Shown piece by piece: positions 16,604-25,614 of a stretch of DNA of 64,000 nt. The stretch comes from Streptomyces chattanoogensis. GTDB taxonomy: Bacteria; Actinomycetota; Actinomycetes; Streptomycetales; Streptomycetaceae. The position numbers were made by a program, and so were the translations under genes. The number at the start of each line of letters is the position of its first letter. Within the stretch, counting starts at the first letter, position 1. Location: positions 70,605 to 134,604 of the forward strand of contig NZ_LGKG01000057.1 of assembly GCF_001294335.1 (NCBI RefSeq). The letters run 5' to 3'. Below the pieces are notes generated by a model. The model saw only the letters and a list, made by a program, of their open reading frames with translations. It searched no databases and was not told the origin of the DNA.

Positions 16604-18283
16604 CTAGGCGTGGTATTCGTCGGCGTTCTTCGGCTCCGCGCCCTGGACCATGCCGCTCAGCACCAGCGAGCGGTTGGTGAAGCGCTCGGTGTCCACGCCG
16701 TTCTCCTTCAGCACGCTCATGGCGGCGGAGTGCACGACCCGCAGCACCGGGGTCGCGGCGCGCAGCGCGTCATCGGCCATGAAGCGGTGCCGCCAGGGCT
16801 TGTCGGCCCAGACATGGCGCAGGCCGAACGGCTCGGGGAGGGTGAGCTTGCCGCCGAGGAAGTCCAGGACCGGCGGGAACCAGGTGAGCGGGGCGCGCGC
16901 GGCGAGGCGGACGACCTCGTCGGAATCGATGAGCGGAAGCGTGATCTTCTTGGTCTCCCAGAACCTGACGGTCTTGGCGACGTCCTTGGTCTTGGGCTCC
17001 GGCTTGCTCGTGAACAGGCCGTTGACCGGCCCCAGGGCATGACCGGTCACCTCGATGCGCAGCGTCTCGTGCAGGACCGTGACGGTGATCATCAGCGTGA
17101 GCACCAGCTGGCCGTCCCACAGCACGAACTGCACCCCGAGATAGTGGCGGTTGCCGGCGCCGAACTGCTGCTCGTTGCAGATCCGCTCTATTTCGTGCGG
17201 GCGGATCTGGAAGGCGTCGGTGTCCGTGCCGTCCGGACGGGCGACCGCACCGGCCTTCTCGCCGACCGGCGAGACGATCCAGTGGCGTACCGACGGTGCC
17301 GGGAAGCCGCCGGTGTGCAGCGGGGAGCGCTCCAGCAGGCGCAGCCGGTCGTGGATCACCCGGACGACGTCCCAGCTGCGGAAGGGGTGGATCTCGGTGC
17401 CTTCCTCGGCGGGCACGAGCTCCTCGGCGAGCTGCCAGCTGCCCCAGCGGGTGCCCATGCCGAGTATCCCCTTGGGGCCGGCGTAGAAGACGACATTGCT
17501 GTGCTGCTCGGCGGTGACCTTGGCGAGATTCTGCCGGAGGGTCTCGGCGGCGGTTTCGTTCGGGTCCTGGGGCACCGCCTCGGGGATCTTGGCGGCCACC
17601 CCGCCGCCTTCGAGCAGCCCCTTCCAGGCCTCCCGCATCGTGACCGCGGCCTTCTCGCAGATCTGCTTGGCCCACCACCAGCCGACCACCGGGGCGACGG
17701 CCATGGCGCGGAAGTACAGCGGCCAGAAGCCGTTGAGCGGCAGCTTGACCATGAAGAAGAGCGCGGCACCCGCCAGCACCGTCAGCAGCGCCCCGCCCAG
17801 CAGCGAGAGGCCGTTGCCCTCGCCGTCCTTCGAGAGCATCTTCTTCAGCTGGAAGGCACCCAGCCACAGCAGCACACCGGGCAGGAACAGCAGCCCGAAC
17901 AGCACCATGACCAGCGTCAGCCGGGCGTCCCGCTGCTTGCGCAGGCGGGTGGCGGACAGACAGTGCTCGACGATGGCCTGCGGTTCGGTCCCGAAGGACT
18001 GGATGAGCGCCTTGCGGCCGCCGCCGAGCATCCGCACCTGTACGGCGCGGGAGTACGCCTCGCCGAGGTTGGGCGCGAACAGCGACAGCTTCGGCTTCTT
18101 GATCTCGGACTTGTGGGCGTCGGAGTCGGCCTTGGAGATGTCGGAGAGCGGGCTGTCGCGATAGGCGGCCGAGGCCAGCGCCTGGGTCGCGGCCGTCTGC
18201 CCGGCGCCCCCGGAGAGCGGCACCTGCGCCCCCGGACTGAAGTCAAAGCCGTCTGCCACTACCGCCCCCATCACCGCGCGCAT
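16604..18283 (-). CDS. Large membrane protein of unknown function
   Basis: 559 residues, family not recognised. A polar N-terminal 115 residues precedes hydrophobic segments at about 121-145, 159-178 and 186-206, the last with GWWWAKQICEKA. The remaining 350 residues are soluble-looking, with one further hydrophobic beta-rich stretch (FVLWDGQLVLTLMITVTVL, about 388-406). It could be a membrane-anchored protein with a large cytoplasmic domain. The start is uncertain: ATG 18283 has only GGGAAAGAG 14 nt upstream; ATG 18271 is also possible. It lies downstream of the EF-G paralogue on the same strand, with a 153-nt gap. Confidence 0.75.
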   Translation of the reverse strand: MRAVMGAVVADGFDFSPGAQVPLSGGAGQTAATQALASAAYRDSPLSDISKADSDAHKSEIKKPKLSLFAPNLGEAYSRAVQVRMLGGGRKALIQSFGTEPQAIVEHCLSATRLRKQRDARLTLVMVLFGLLFLPGVLLWLGAFQLKKMLSKDGEGNGLSLLGGALLTVLAGAALFFMVKLPLNGFWPLYFRAMAVAPVVGWWWAKQICEKAAVTMREAWKGLLEGGGVAAKIPEAVPQDPNETAAETLRQNLAKVTAEQHSNVVFYAGPKGILGMGTRWGSWQLAEELVPAEEGTEIHPFRSWDVVRVIHDRLRLLERSPLHTGGFPAPSVRHWIVSPVGEKAGAVARPDGTDTDAFQIRPHEIERICNEQQFGAGNRHYLGVQFVLWDGQLVLTLMITVTVLHETLRIEVTGHALGPVNGLFTSKPEPKTKDVAKTVRFWETKKITLPLIDSDEVVRLAARAPLTWFPPVLDFLGGKLTLPEPFGLRHVWADKPWRHRFMADDALRAATPVLRVVHSAAMSVLKENGVDTERFTNRSLVLSGMVQGAEPKNADEYHA

Positions 18284-18436
18284 CCGATGATGCGGCTCTT
18301 TCCCGACTACCGCTCACGGCACACCTGCTGAGCCGGTGACCTCCGGATCTCAGCGTACAGCCGCCGTCCAGCCCAAGGGAGTTGAGCCGGACAGCGGCTG
18401 ATGCACCGTCAACTGTGCGCGTGTTGACGCGCCCGC

Positions 18437-20635
18437 CTATGCGCCGTTCGCGGACTCCTCCCGCATCTTGTCGGCGAGCTGCGGCGGCATCGGCTCATGC
18501 CGGGCGTAGCTGCGGGTGAAGCGGCCGGTGCCGTGGGAGAGGGAGCGCAGATCGATGGCGTAGCGGCTCAGTTCGATCTCGGGGACCTCGGCGCGTACGA
18601 GGGTGCGGCCCGCCCCGGACTGCTCGGTGCCCACCACCCGGCCGCGGCGGCCGGACAGATCGCTCATCGCGGGGCCGACGAAATCGTCCGGAATCAGTAC
18701 GGTCACCTCGGCGACCGGTTCCAGCAGATCGATCCGGGCGTCGGCGGCCGCCTCCCGCAGCGCCAGCGCGCCGGACTTCTGGAACGCGGCGTCCGAGGAG
18801 TCAACGGAGTGCGCCTTGCCGTCGAGCAGCGTGACGCGGATGTCGACGAGCGGGTACCCGGCGGCGACCCCGCGCGCGGCCTGGGCGCGTACGCCCTTCT
18901 CCACGGACGGGATGAACTGCCGGGGCACCGCGCCGCCCACCACCTTGTCGACGAACTCGATGCCGGAGCCGCCCGGCAGCGGTTCGACGGTGATCTCGCA
19001 GATCGCGAACTGGCCGTGCCCGCCGGACTGCTTCACATGGCGCCCCCGGCCCGAGGCCGCTTCGCCGAAGGTCTCCCGCAGCGCCACCTTGTGCGGCACC
19101 GTGTCGACCTGCACGCCGTACCGCGAGCGCAGCCGCTCCAGCGCCACGTCGACATGCGCCTCGCCCAGACACCACAGGACCATCTGATGGGTGTCCGGGT
19201 GGTGTTCCAGCCGCAGCGTGGGGTCCTCCGCCACCAGGCGGGACAGGCCCAGCGAGAGCTTGTCCTCGTCGGCCTTGCTGTGGGCCTCGATGGCGATGGG
19301 GAGCAGCGGGTCCGGCATCGTCCAGGGCTCCATCAGGAGCGGTGCGTCCCTGTCGGAGAGGGTGTCGCCGGTCTCGGCGCGGGTCAGCTTCGCGACACAC
19401 GCCAGATCGCCGGCGATCGCCCGGGACAGCGGGCGCTGCTGTTTGCCGAACGGGGCGGACAGGGCGCCGATCCGCTCGTCGACGTCATGGTCCTCGTGCC
19501 CGCGGTCCTCCAGGCCGTGCCCGGAGACATGCACCGTCTCGTCGGGGCGCAGCGTGCCGGAGAAGACCCGTACGAGTGAGACCCGGCCGACGTAGGGATC
19601 GGAGGAGGTCTTGACCACCTCGGCCGCCAGCGGGCCGTCGGGATCGCAGGCCAGCGCCTCGCGGGGGCCCCCGTCGATGCCGGTCACGGCCGGTGCCTCA
19701 CGCTCCGCGGGCGTCGGGAAACCCCCGGTGATCAGCTCCAGCAGCTCCACGGTGCCCAGCCCCTGCTTCGCGCCGTCACCGGCCGGTGCGGCGGCCAGTA
19801 CGGGATGGAAGGTGCCCCGGGCGACCGCCGTCTCCAGATCGCCGATGAGCGTCTTGATGTCGATCTCCTCGCCGCCCAGGTAGCGGTCCATGAGGGACTC
19901 GTCCTCGCTCTCGGCGATGATCCCCTCGATGAGACGGTTGCGGGCCCGCTCGATCAGCGGCAGCTCGTCCTGTGTCGGAGCCCGCTCGACCCGCTCGCCC
20001 GAGGAGTGGTCGAAGACCCGCTGGGACAGCAGCCCGATCAGGCCCTTGACCGGGGCGTGGCCGTCGGCGCCCGGTGTGCCGTACAGCGGCAGGTACAGCG
20101 GCAGCACCGCGTCCGGATCCTCACCCCCGAAGGTCTCACGGCACCGCTCGGTCATCTCGTCGAAGTCGGACCGGGCCGCCTCCAGGTGGGTGACGACCAG
20201 GGCGCGCGGCATGCCGACCGCCGCGCACTCGTCCCAGACCATCCGCGTCGCACCGGCGACCCCATCCGCCGCCGAGACGACGAAAAGGGCCGCGTCCGCT
20301 GCCCGCAGACCGGCCCTCAACTCCCCGACGAAATCGGCATAACCGGGGGTGTCCAGCAAATTGATCTTGACGCCGCCCCAGTCGACCGGGACCAGGGACA
20401 ACTGGACGGAACGCTGCTGGCGGTGCTCGATCTCGTCGTAATCGGACAGACACCCGCCGTCCTCGACCCGGCCCGCCCGGTTGACCGCGCCGGATGCCAG
20501 CGCGAGGGCCTCGACCAGGGTCGTCTTCCCCGAGCCGCTGTGGCCGACCAGCACCACATTCCGCAGGGCCGTGGGCCGGTCGGCCGCGGGTGCCCTTCCG
20601 GCGGCTCCCGGGTTCGTACTCGATTTCTCGCTCAT
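18437..20635 (-). CDS. Elongation factor G-like GTPase (EF-G2 type)
   Basis: A 732-residue translational GTPase with all EF-G-like domains. The P-loop is GHSGSGKT (31-38) and switch II is DTPGY (95-99). Switch I is not canonical (HRQQRSVQL instead of a RGITI-type motif), and the G4 NKxD is replaced by THLEAARSD (about 149-157). These features fit the divergent EF-G2/FusA2 paralogues of actinobacteria, which are not the main translocase. GGAGG precedes ATG 20635 and decides the start; longer upstream frames are rejected. The family role is unclear, possibly ribosome rescue or recycling. Confidence 0.88.
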   Translation of the reverse strand: MSEKSSTNPGAAGRAPAADRPTALRNVVLVGHSGSGKTTLVEALALASGAVNRAGRVEDGGCLSDYDEIEHRQQRSVQLSLVPVDWGGVKINLLDTPGYADFVGELRAGLRAADAALFVVSAADGVAGATRMVWDECAAVGMPRALVVTHLEAARSDFDEMTERCRETFGGEDPDAVLPLYLPLYGTPGADGHAPVKGLIGLLSQRVFDHSSGERVERAPTQDELPLIERARNRLIEGIIAESEDESLMDRYLGGEEIDIKTLIGDLETAVARGTFHPVLAAAPAGDGAKQGLGTVELLELITGGFPTPAEREAPAVTGIDGGPREALACDPDGPLAAEVVKTSSDPYVGRVSLVRVFSGTLRPDETVHVSGHGLEDRGHEDHDVDERIGALSAPFGKQQRPLSRAIAGDLACVAKLTRAETGDTLSDRDAPLLMEPWTMPDPLLPIAIEAHSKADEDKLSLGLSRLVAEDPTLRLEHHPDTHQMVLWCLGEAHVDVALERLRSRYGVQVDTVPHKVALRETFGEAASGRGRHVKQSGGHGQFAICEITVEPLPGGSGIEFVDKVVGGAVPRQFIPSVEKGVRAQAARGVAAGYPLVDIRVTLLDGKAHSVDSSDAAFQKSGALALREAAADARIDLLEPVAEVTVLIPDDFVGPAMSDLSGRRGRVVGTEQSGAGRTLVRAEVPEIELSRYAIDLRSLSHGTGRFTRSYARHEPMPPQLADKMREESANGA

Positions 20636-20900
20636 GTGTCTCGCCTCCAGGTCGACACTTTGCGGTGATTCGAGCTTTCCACCGAGGTCACCATGCGTCC
20701 ATACAAGGCGCACCGCACGATCCCGGATCCCGCCGCCGGACAGGCCCGGGAATGCGCCGGGAGGCGCGCGGCGAAGCGGTCGCGCTGTGCGTTGCACCCG
20801 GCGCCGCGATGCGTTCGCGGTGGCCGGTGGCCGCCTGGCTACGATGGGCCAGCCGGTGGCCCCTTGACCGCACGGCCCGTATCGACCTCCGGGAAAGGCC

Positions 20901-21560
20901 ATGCTGAACAAGTACGCGCGTGCGTTCTTCACGCGTGTTCTCACACCGTTCGCCGCCCTGCTCATCCGCCTCGGGGTCAGCCCGGACGCAGTCACCCTCG
21001 TCGGCACCGGAGGTGTGGTGGCCGGCGCACTGATCTTCTACCCGCAGGGCGAGTTCTTCTGGGGCACGGTCGTCATCACCCTGTTCGTCTTCTCCGACCT
21101 GGTCGACGGCAACATGGCGCGCCAGCTGGGCCGCTCCAGCCGCTGGGGCGCCTTTCTCGACTCCACCCTCGACCGGGTCGCCGACTCGGCGATCTTCGGC
21201 GGGCTGGCCCTGTGGTACGCCGGGGGCGGCAACGACCTGGTGCTCTGCGCGATCGCGATCTTCTGCCTCGCCAGCGGCCAGGTGGTCTCGTACACCAAGG
21301 CGCGCGGCGAGGCCATCGGCCTGCCGGTGGACGTCAACGGCCTCGTCGAGCGCGCCGAGCGGCTCGTCATCTCCCTCGTTGCCTGCGGCCTCTCCGGACT
21401 GCACGCCTTCGGCGTCCCCGGCGTCGAGATCCTGCTGCCGATCGCGCTGTGGATCGTCGCCCTCGGCAGCATCGTCACCCTCGGGCAGCGCGTGGTGACG
21501 GTACGCCGCGAATCGGCCGAGGCCGACGCCGTCGCAGCACAAGGGGGAAACAGCGCATGA
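20901..21560 (+). CDS. pgsA: Phosphatidylinositol phosphate synthase (CDP-alcohol phosphatidyltransferase)
   Basis: A 219-residue membrane enzyme with the full CDP-alcohol motif DLVDGNMAR followed by GAFLDSTLDR (about 73-97) and several transmembrane helices. In actinobacteria the copy in this operon joins inositol 1-phosphate to CDP-diacylglycerol to give phosphatidylinositol phosphate. GGGAAAGG precedes ATG 20901, and TACGAT at 20840-20845 may be the -10 of the operon. It overlaps the acyltransferase gene by ATGA. Confidence 0.9.
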   Translation: MLNKYARAFFTRVLTPFAALLIRLGVSPDAVTLVGTGGVVAGALIFYPQGEFFWGTVVITLFVFSDLVDGNMARQLGRSSRWGAFLDSTLDRVADSAIFGGLALWYAGGGNDLVLCAIAIFCLASGQVVSYTKARGEAIGLPVDVNGLVERAERLVISLVACGLSGLHAFGVPGVEILLPIALWIVALGSIVTLGQRVVTVRRESAEADAVAAQGGNSA

Positions 21561-22480
21561 GGATCACCGACAGGCTCACCGACGCGCTCTACGGATTGGG
21601 CTGGAGCAGCGTCAAGAAGCTGCCCGAGGACGCCGCCGTACGCCTCGGCCGCCGTATCGCCGACACGGTCTGGAAACGCCGCGGCAAGGGCGTCCGCCGC
21701 CTGGAGACCAACCTCGCCCGCGTCGTCCCGGACGCCTCCCCGCAGCGCCTCGCCGAGCTCTCCCGGGCCGGTATGCGCTCGTACATGCGCTACTGGATGG
21801 AGTCCTTCCGCCTCCCGGCCTGGAGCAAGGACCGCATAAGGAACGGCTTCGTCCCCGAGGACGTACACCACCTGACCGACGGCCTGGCAAGCGACCGCGG
21901 CGTCATCCTCGCCCTGCCCCACATGGGCAACTACGACCTCGCCGGCGCCTGGGTCACCACCAAGCTCAACACCCCCTTCACCACCGTCGCCGAGCGCCTC
22001 AAGCCCGAATCGCTCTACGACCGCTTCGTCGCCTACCGCGAGGGCCTGGGCATGGAGGTCCTGCCGCACACCGGCGGCGCCGCCTTCGGCACCCTCGCCC
22101 GCCGGCTGCGGGCCGGCGGCCTGGTCGCCCTGGTCGCCGACCGCGATCTGTCCGCCTCCGGGATCGAGGTCAAGTTCTTCGGCGAGGCCGCCAAGATGCC
22201 CGCCGGCCCCGCGATCCTCGCCCTGCAGACCGGGGCGATGCTGCTGCCCGTCACCCTCTGGTACGACGAGACCGCGGTCATGAAGGGCCGCGTCCACCCG
22301 GAGATCGAGGTGCCGGAGACCGGCACCCGCAACGAGAAGGCCGCCGCAATGACCCAGGAACTCGCCGACGCCTTCGCCTCCGGCATCGCCGACCACCCCG
22401 AGGACTGGCACATGCTGCAGCGCCTGTGGCTCGCCGACCTGGAACCCCGCGACGAGCCCCGGACGGAGCCCACCGCATGA
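21557..22480 (+). CDS. Phosphatidylinositol mannoside acyltransferase (PatA-like)
   Basis: A 307-residue member of the LpxL/HtrB acyltransferase superfamily. The catalytic HxxxxD/E-like motif is in LALPHMGNYDLAG (H about 116), and LVADRDLSASGIEVKFFGE forms the second conserved block. In actinobacteria it acylates the mannose of phosphatidylinositol monomannoside at the inner membrane face. It is bracketed by four-base ATGA overlaps with pgsA upstream and the mannosyltransferase downstream. Confidence 0.88.
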   Translation: MRITDRLTDALYGLGWSSVKKLPEDAAVRLGRRIADTVWKRRGKGVRRLETNLARVVPDASPQRLAELSRAGMRSYMRYWMESFRLPAWSKDRIRNGFVPEDVHHLTDGLASDRGVILALPHMGNYDLAGAWVTTKLNTPFTTVAERLKPESLYDRFVAYREGLGMEVLPHTGGAAFGTLARRLRAGGLVALVADRDLSASGIEVKFFGEAAKMPAGPAILALQTGAMLLPVTLWYDETAVMKGRVHPEIEVPETGTRNEKAAAMTQELADAFASGIADHPEDWHMLQRLWLADLEPRDEPRTEPTA

Positions 22481-23637
22481 GAATCGGGATCGTCTGCCCC
22501 TACGCCTGGGACGTCCCCGGCGGCGTCCAGTTCCACATCCGCGACCTGGCCGAACACCTCATCCGCCGGGGCCACGAAGTCTCCGTCCTGGCCCCCGCCG
22601 ACGACGAGACACCCCTCCCTCCCTACGTCGTCTCCGCCGGCCGCGCCGTCCCCGTCCCGTACAACGGCTCGGTCGCCCGCCTCAACTTCGGCTTCCTCTC
22701 CGCCGCCCGGGTCCGCCGCTGGCTGCAGAACGGCGCCTTCGACGTCATCCACATCCACGAACCGGCCTCCCCCTCGCTGGGCCTCCTCGCCTGCTGGGCG
22801 GCCCAGGGCCCCATCGTGGCCACCTTCCACACGTCCAACCCGCGCTCCCGCGCCATGATCGCGGCCTATCCGATCCTCCAGCCCGCCCTGGAGAAGATCA
22901 GCGCCCGCATCGCGGTCAGCGAATACGCCCGCCGCACCCTCGTCGAACACCTCGGCGGCGACGCCGTCGTCATCCCCAACGGCGTCGACGTCGACTTCTT
23001 CGCCAGGGCCGAGCCCCACCCCGCCTGGCAGGGCCGGACCATCGGCTTCATCGGCCGCATCGACGAGCCCCGCAAGGGCCTCCCGGTCCTCATGAAGGCC
23101 CTCCCCAAGATCCTCGCCGGGGTCCCCGACGCCCGCCTCCTGGTCGCCGGCCGCGGCGACGAGGAAGAGGCCGTCGCGAGCCTCCCCGCCGAACTCCGCT
23201 CCCGCGTCACCTTCCTCGGCATGGTCACCGACGAGGACAAGGCCCGCCTCCTGCGCAGCGTCGACCTCTACGTGGCCCCCAACACCGGCGGCGAATCCTT
23301 CGGCATCATCCTCGTCGAGGCCCTGTCGGCCGCCGCCCCCGTCCTGGCCAGCGACCTCGACGCCTTCGCCCAGGTCCTCGACCAGGGCGAGGCCGGCGAA
23401 CTCTTCGCCAACGAGGACGCCGACGCCCTCGCCACCGCCGCCGTACGCCTGCTGAACGACCCGTCCCGCCTGGCCGAACTCCGCGACCGGGGCAGCAAGC
23501 ACGTCCGCCGCTTCGACTGGTCGACGGTCGGCGCCGACATCCTGGCCGTCTACGAGACCGTGACGGCGGGCGCGGCATCCGTCGCCACGGACGAACGGGT
23601 GGGCCTGCGGGCAAGGTGGGGACTGGCCCGCGACTGA
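22477..23637 (+). CDS. pimA: Phosphatidylinositol alpha-mannosyltransferase
   Basis: A 386-residue GT-B glycosyltransferase of family 4. The N-terminal glycine loop VPGGVQFHIRDLAEHL, HIHEPASPSLG, and the C-terminal nucleotide-sugar region GRIDEPRKGLP and EX7E motif in GGESFGIILVEALSA are all present. It transfers mannose from GDP-mannose to phosphatidylinositol. The unbroken overlaps with the two preceding genes make this a PIM biosynthesis operon. Confidence 0.9.
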   Translation: MRIGIVCPYAWDVPGGVQFHIRDLAEHLIRRGHEVSVLAPADDETPLPPYVVSAGRAVPVPYNGSVARLNFGFLSAARVRRWLQNGAFDVIHIHEPASPSLGLLACWAAQGPIVATFHTSNPRSRAMIAAYPILQPALEKISARIAVSEYARRTLVEHLGGDAVVIPNGVDVDFFARAEPHPAWQGRTIGFIGRIDEPRKGLPVLMKALPKILAGVPDARLLVAGRGDEEEAVASLPAELRSRVTFLGMVTDEDKARLLRSVDLYVAPNTGGESFGIILVEALSAAAPVLASDLDAFAQVLDQGEAGELFANEDADALATAAVRLLNDPSRLAELRDRGSKHVRRFDWSTVGADILAVYETVTAGAASVATDERVGLRARWGLARD

Positions 23638-23762
23638 CCCGGCAATCCGCCCCGCAGCAACAGACATACGCGAGCCCCCACCCTCCCACCCACCACAACG
23701 GGGAGGCGCCGGGCTGTAGCGGCGGAGCCGTGTAAGCGCGGTGCCGCTGCCGAACAGCCCCG

Positions 23763-23932
23763 CGCAGCGGCACCGCCCGCCGCAGGCGCAACGGCGAGAA
23801 GGAACCGCGGCGGGACGGCCGACAGCGTACGGCCCGGGCCAAGCGCAGCGGAGGGGCCGCAGGCGCAACGGCGAGAAGACACCGCGGTGGGAAAGCCGAC
23901 AACGCACGGCCAAAGCCAAGCGCAGCGGCACG
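23763..23932. repeat. 77-bp tandem repeat in a gene-free stretch
   Basis: In the 321-nt gap 23638-23958, a 77-bp unit occurs twice in tandem (23779-23855 and 23856-23932), both starting GCCGCAGGCGCAACGGCGAG and ending in AAGCGCAGCGG-like sequence; a partial earlier copy ends at 23763-23778. The copies differ at scattered positions. No gene is evident: short frames across it have no ribosome binding site and consist of Arg/Gly-rich repeats. The rest of the gap holds only the leaderless promoter of the next gene. Confidence 0.8.
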
Positions 23933-23958
23933 GCAGCGGACCGGTAATCTCCCCCCGC

Positions 23959-24504
23959 GTGACCACCTTCATCTGGATCGCGGCCGCGATCGTCCTCATC
24001 GGCGTCTATCTCAGCTGGACGGCCGGACGACTCGACCGCCTCCACGCCCGCATCGACGCCGCCAGGGCGGCCCTCGACGCCCAGCTCCTCCGGCGCGCCT
24101 CCGTCGCGCAGGAGCTCGGCACGTCGGGAGTCCTCGACCCCGCCGCCTCCATCGTCCTGTACCAGGCGGCCCACGAGGCCCGCCAGTCCGAGGACGACCA
24201 CCGCGAGGTCGCGGAGAGCGAGCTCAGCCAGGCGCTCCGCGCGATCTTCGCCGAGGACGCCCAGCTGGAAGCCGTACGGGAGGCCCCCGGCGGTGAGCAG
24301 ACGGTCACCGAACTCACCGCGGCCGTACGCCGCGTCCCGATGGCCCGCCGCTTCCACAACGACGCCGTACGGGCCGCCCGGGCGGTCCGCCGGCACCGGG
24401 TCGTGCGCTATCTTCGCCTCGCGGGCCATGCGCCGTTCCCGCTGGCCTTCGAAATGGACGACGAGCCGCCGGCGGTGCTGGACGACCGCTCGTCCGGCTC
24501 CTGA
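23959..24504 (+). CDS. LemA-like membrane-anchored protein
   Basis: A 181-residue protein: an N-terminal transmembrane helix (about 3-22), then a long helical region beginning RLDRLHARIDAARAALDAQLLRRASVAQEL, which resembles the LemA family (a helical bundle after one N-terminal TM segment), and continuing through RRFHNDAVRAARAVRRHRVVR. The match is partial, so the assignment is tentative. TAATCT at 23945-23950 ends 8 nt before GTG 23959, consistent with leaderless transcription. Function unknown. Confidence 0.75.
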   Translation: MTTFIWIAAAIVLIGVYLSWTAGRLDRLHARIDAARAALDAQLLRRASVAQELGTSGVLDPAASIVLYQAAHEARQSEDDHREVAESELSQALRAIFAEDAQLEAVREAPGGEQTVTELTAAVRRVPMARRFHNDAVRAARAVRRHRVVRYLRLAGHAPFPLAFEMDDEPPAVLDDRSSGS

Positions 24505-24608
24505 ACCGGCCTTCGAATCGTTCGCCGAGCCGGCCCCGCTCCGGCACCCGTGGGTGCGGCACGAGCCACCCACCTTGAATTGGCCCTTTTCATGGCGTCT
24601 GCGCAAAC

Positions 24609-24633
24609 GGTTGTGTGGGCGCCACGCACAACC
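24609..24633 (+). promoter_or_regulatory. 25-bp inverted repeat upstream of pdxS
   Basis: GGTTGTG and CACAACC arms flank a GGCGCC-centred core, 25 nt before the pdxS start codon. It could be an operator, for example for a MocR-type PdxR regulator, or an RNA hairpin in the leader. A second hairpin lies at 24550-24573 (GTGGGT/ACCCAC). Confidence 0.45.
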
Positions 24634-24657
24634 ACCCGCAATGAGTGAGGTCAAACC

Positions 24658-25569
24658 GTGTCCAGCACGCCCACCACGCCCCAGACCCCGGAGACCGGAA
24701 CCGCGCGCGTCAAGCGCGGAATGGCCGAGCAGCTCAAGGGCGGCGTGATCATGGACGTCGTCACGCCGGAAGAGGCGAAGATCGCCGAGGACGCCGGCGC
24801 CGTCGCCGTCATGGCCCTCGAGCGCGTCCCGGCCGACATCCGCAAGGACGGCGGCGTCGCCCGTATGTCGGACCCGGACATGATCGACGGCATCATCGAC
24901 GCCGTCTCCATCCCGGTCATGGCCAAGTCCCGCATCGGCCACTTCGTCGAGGCCCAGGTCCTCCAGTCGCTCGGCGTCGACTACATCGACGAGTCCGAGG
25001 TCCTCACCCCGGCCGACGAGGTCAACCACTCCGACAAGTGGGCCTTCACCACCCCCTTCGTCTGCGGTGCCACCAACCTGGGCGAGGCCCTGCGCCGGAT
25101 CGCCGAGGGCGCCGCCATGATCCGCTCCAAGGGCGAGGCCGGCACCGGCAACGTCGTCGAGGCGGTCCGTCACCTGCGCCAGATCAAGGGCGAGATTGCC
25201 AAGCTGCGCGGCTGTGACAACAACGAGCTGTACGCCGCCGCCAAGGAGCTGCGCGCGCCGTTCGAGCTGGTCAAGGAGGTCGCCGAGCTCGGCAAGCTGC
25301 CGGTCGTGCTGTTCTCCGCCGGCGGTGTGGCCACCCCGGCCGACGCCGCGCTGATGCGCCAGCTCGGCGCCGAGGGCGTCTTCGTCGGCTCCGGCATCTT
25401 CAAGTCCGGCGACCCCGCCAAGCGCGCCGCCGCGATCGTCAAGGCCACCACCTTCTACGACGACCCCAAGGTCATCGCGGATGTCTCCCGCAACCTGGGC
25501 GAGGCCATGGTCGGCATCAACTGCGACACCCTCCCCGAGGCCGAGCGCTACGCCAACCGCGGCTGGTAA
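24658..25569 (+). CDS. pdxS: Pyridoxal 5'-phosphate synthase subunit PdxS
   Basis: A 303-residue (beta/alpha)8 barrel that builds PLP from ribose 5-phosphate, glyceraldehyde 3-phosphate and ammonia delivered by PdxT. Recognisable blocks are [17 protein letters not shown], the catalytic [12 protein letters not shown], and [20 protein letters not shown]. The GTG start at 24658 follows GAGG at 24646. It is followed 45 nt later by pdxT. Confidence 0.97.
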   Translation: MSSTPTTPQTPETGTARVKRGMAEQLKGGVIMDVVTPEEAKIAEDAGAVAVMALERVPADIRKDGGVARMSDPDMIDGIIDAVSIPVMAKSRIGHFVEAQVLQSLGVDYIDESEVLTPADEVNHSDKWAFTTPFVCGATNLGEALRRIAEGAAMIRSKGEAGTGNVVEAVRHLRQIKGEIAKLRGCDNNELYAAAKELRAPFELVKEVAELGKLPVVLFSAGGVATPADAALMRQLGAEGVFVGSGIFKSGDPAKRAAAIVKATTFYDDPKVIADVSRNLGEAMVGINCDTLPEAERYANRGW

Positions 25570-25614
25570 CACGCAGGACCAGGACGCACGTAGGAACAGG
25601 ACGTAAGAACGCAG

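Noticed and set aside
23741..23947. 68-codon plus-strand frame across the 77-bp repeat as a gene
   Set aside because: It has no ribosome binding site, an Arg/Gln/Gly-rich product that merely reflects the repeat, and it overlaps the promoter of the next gene.
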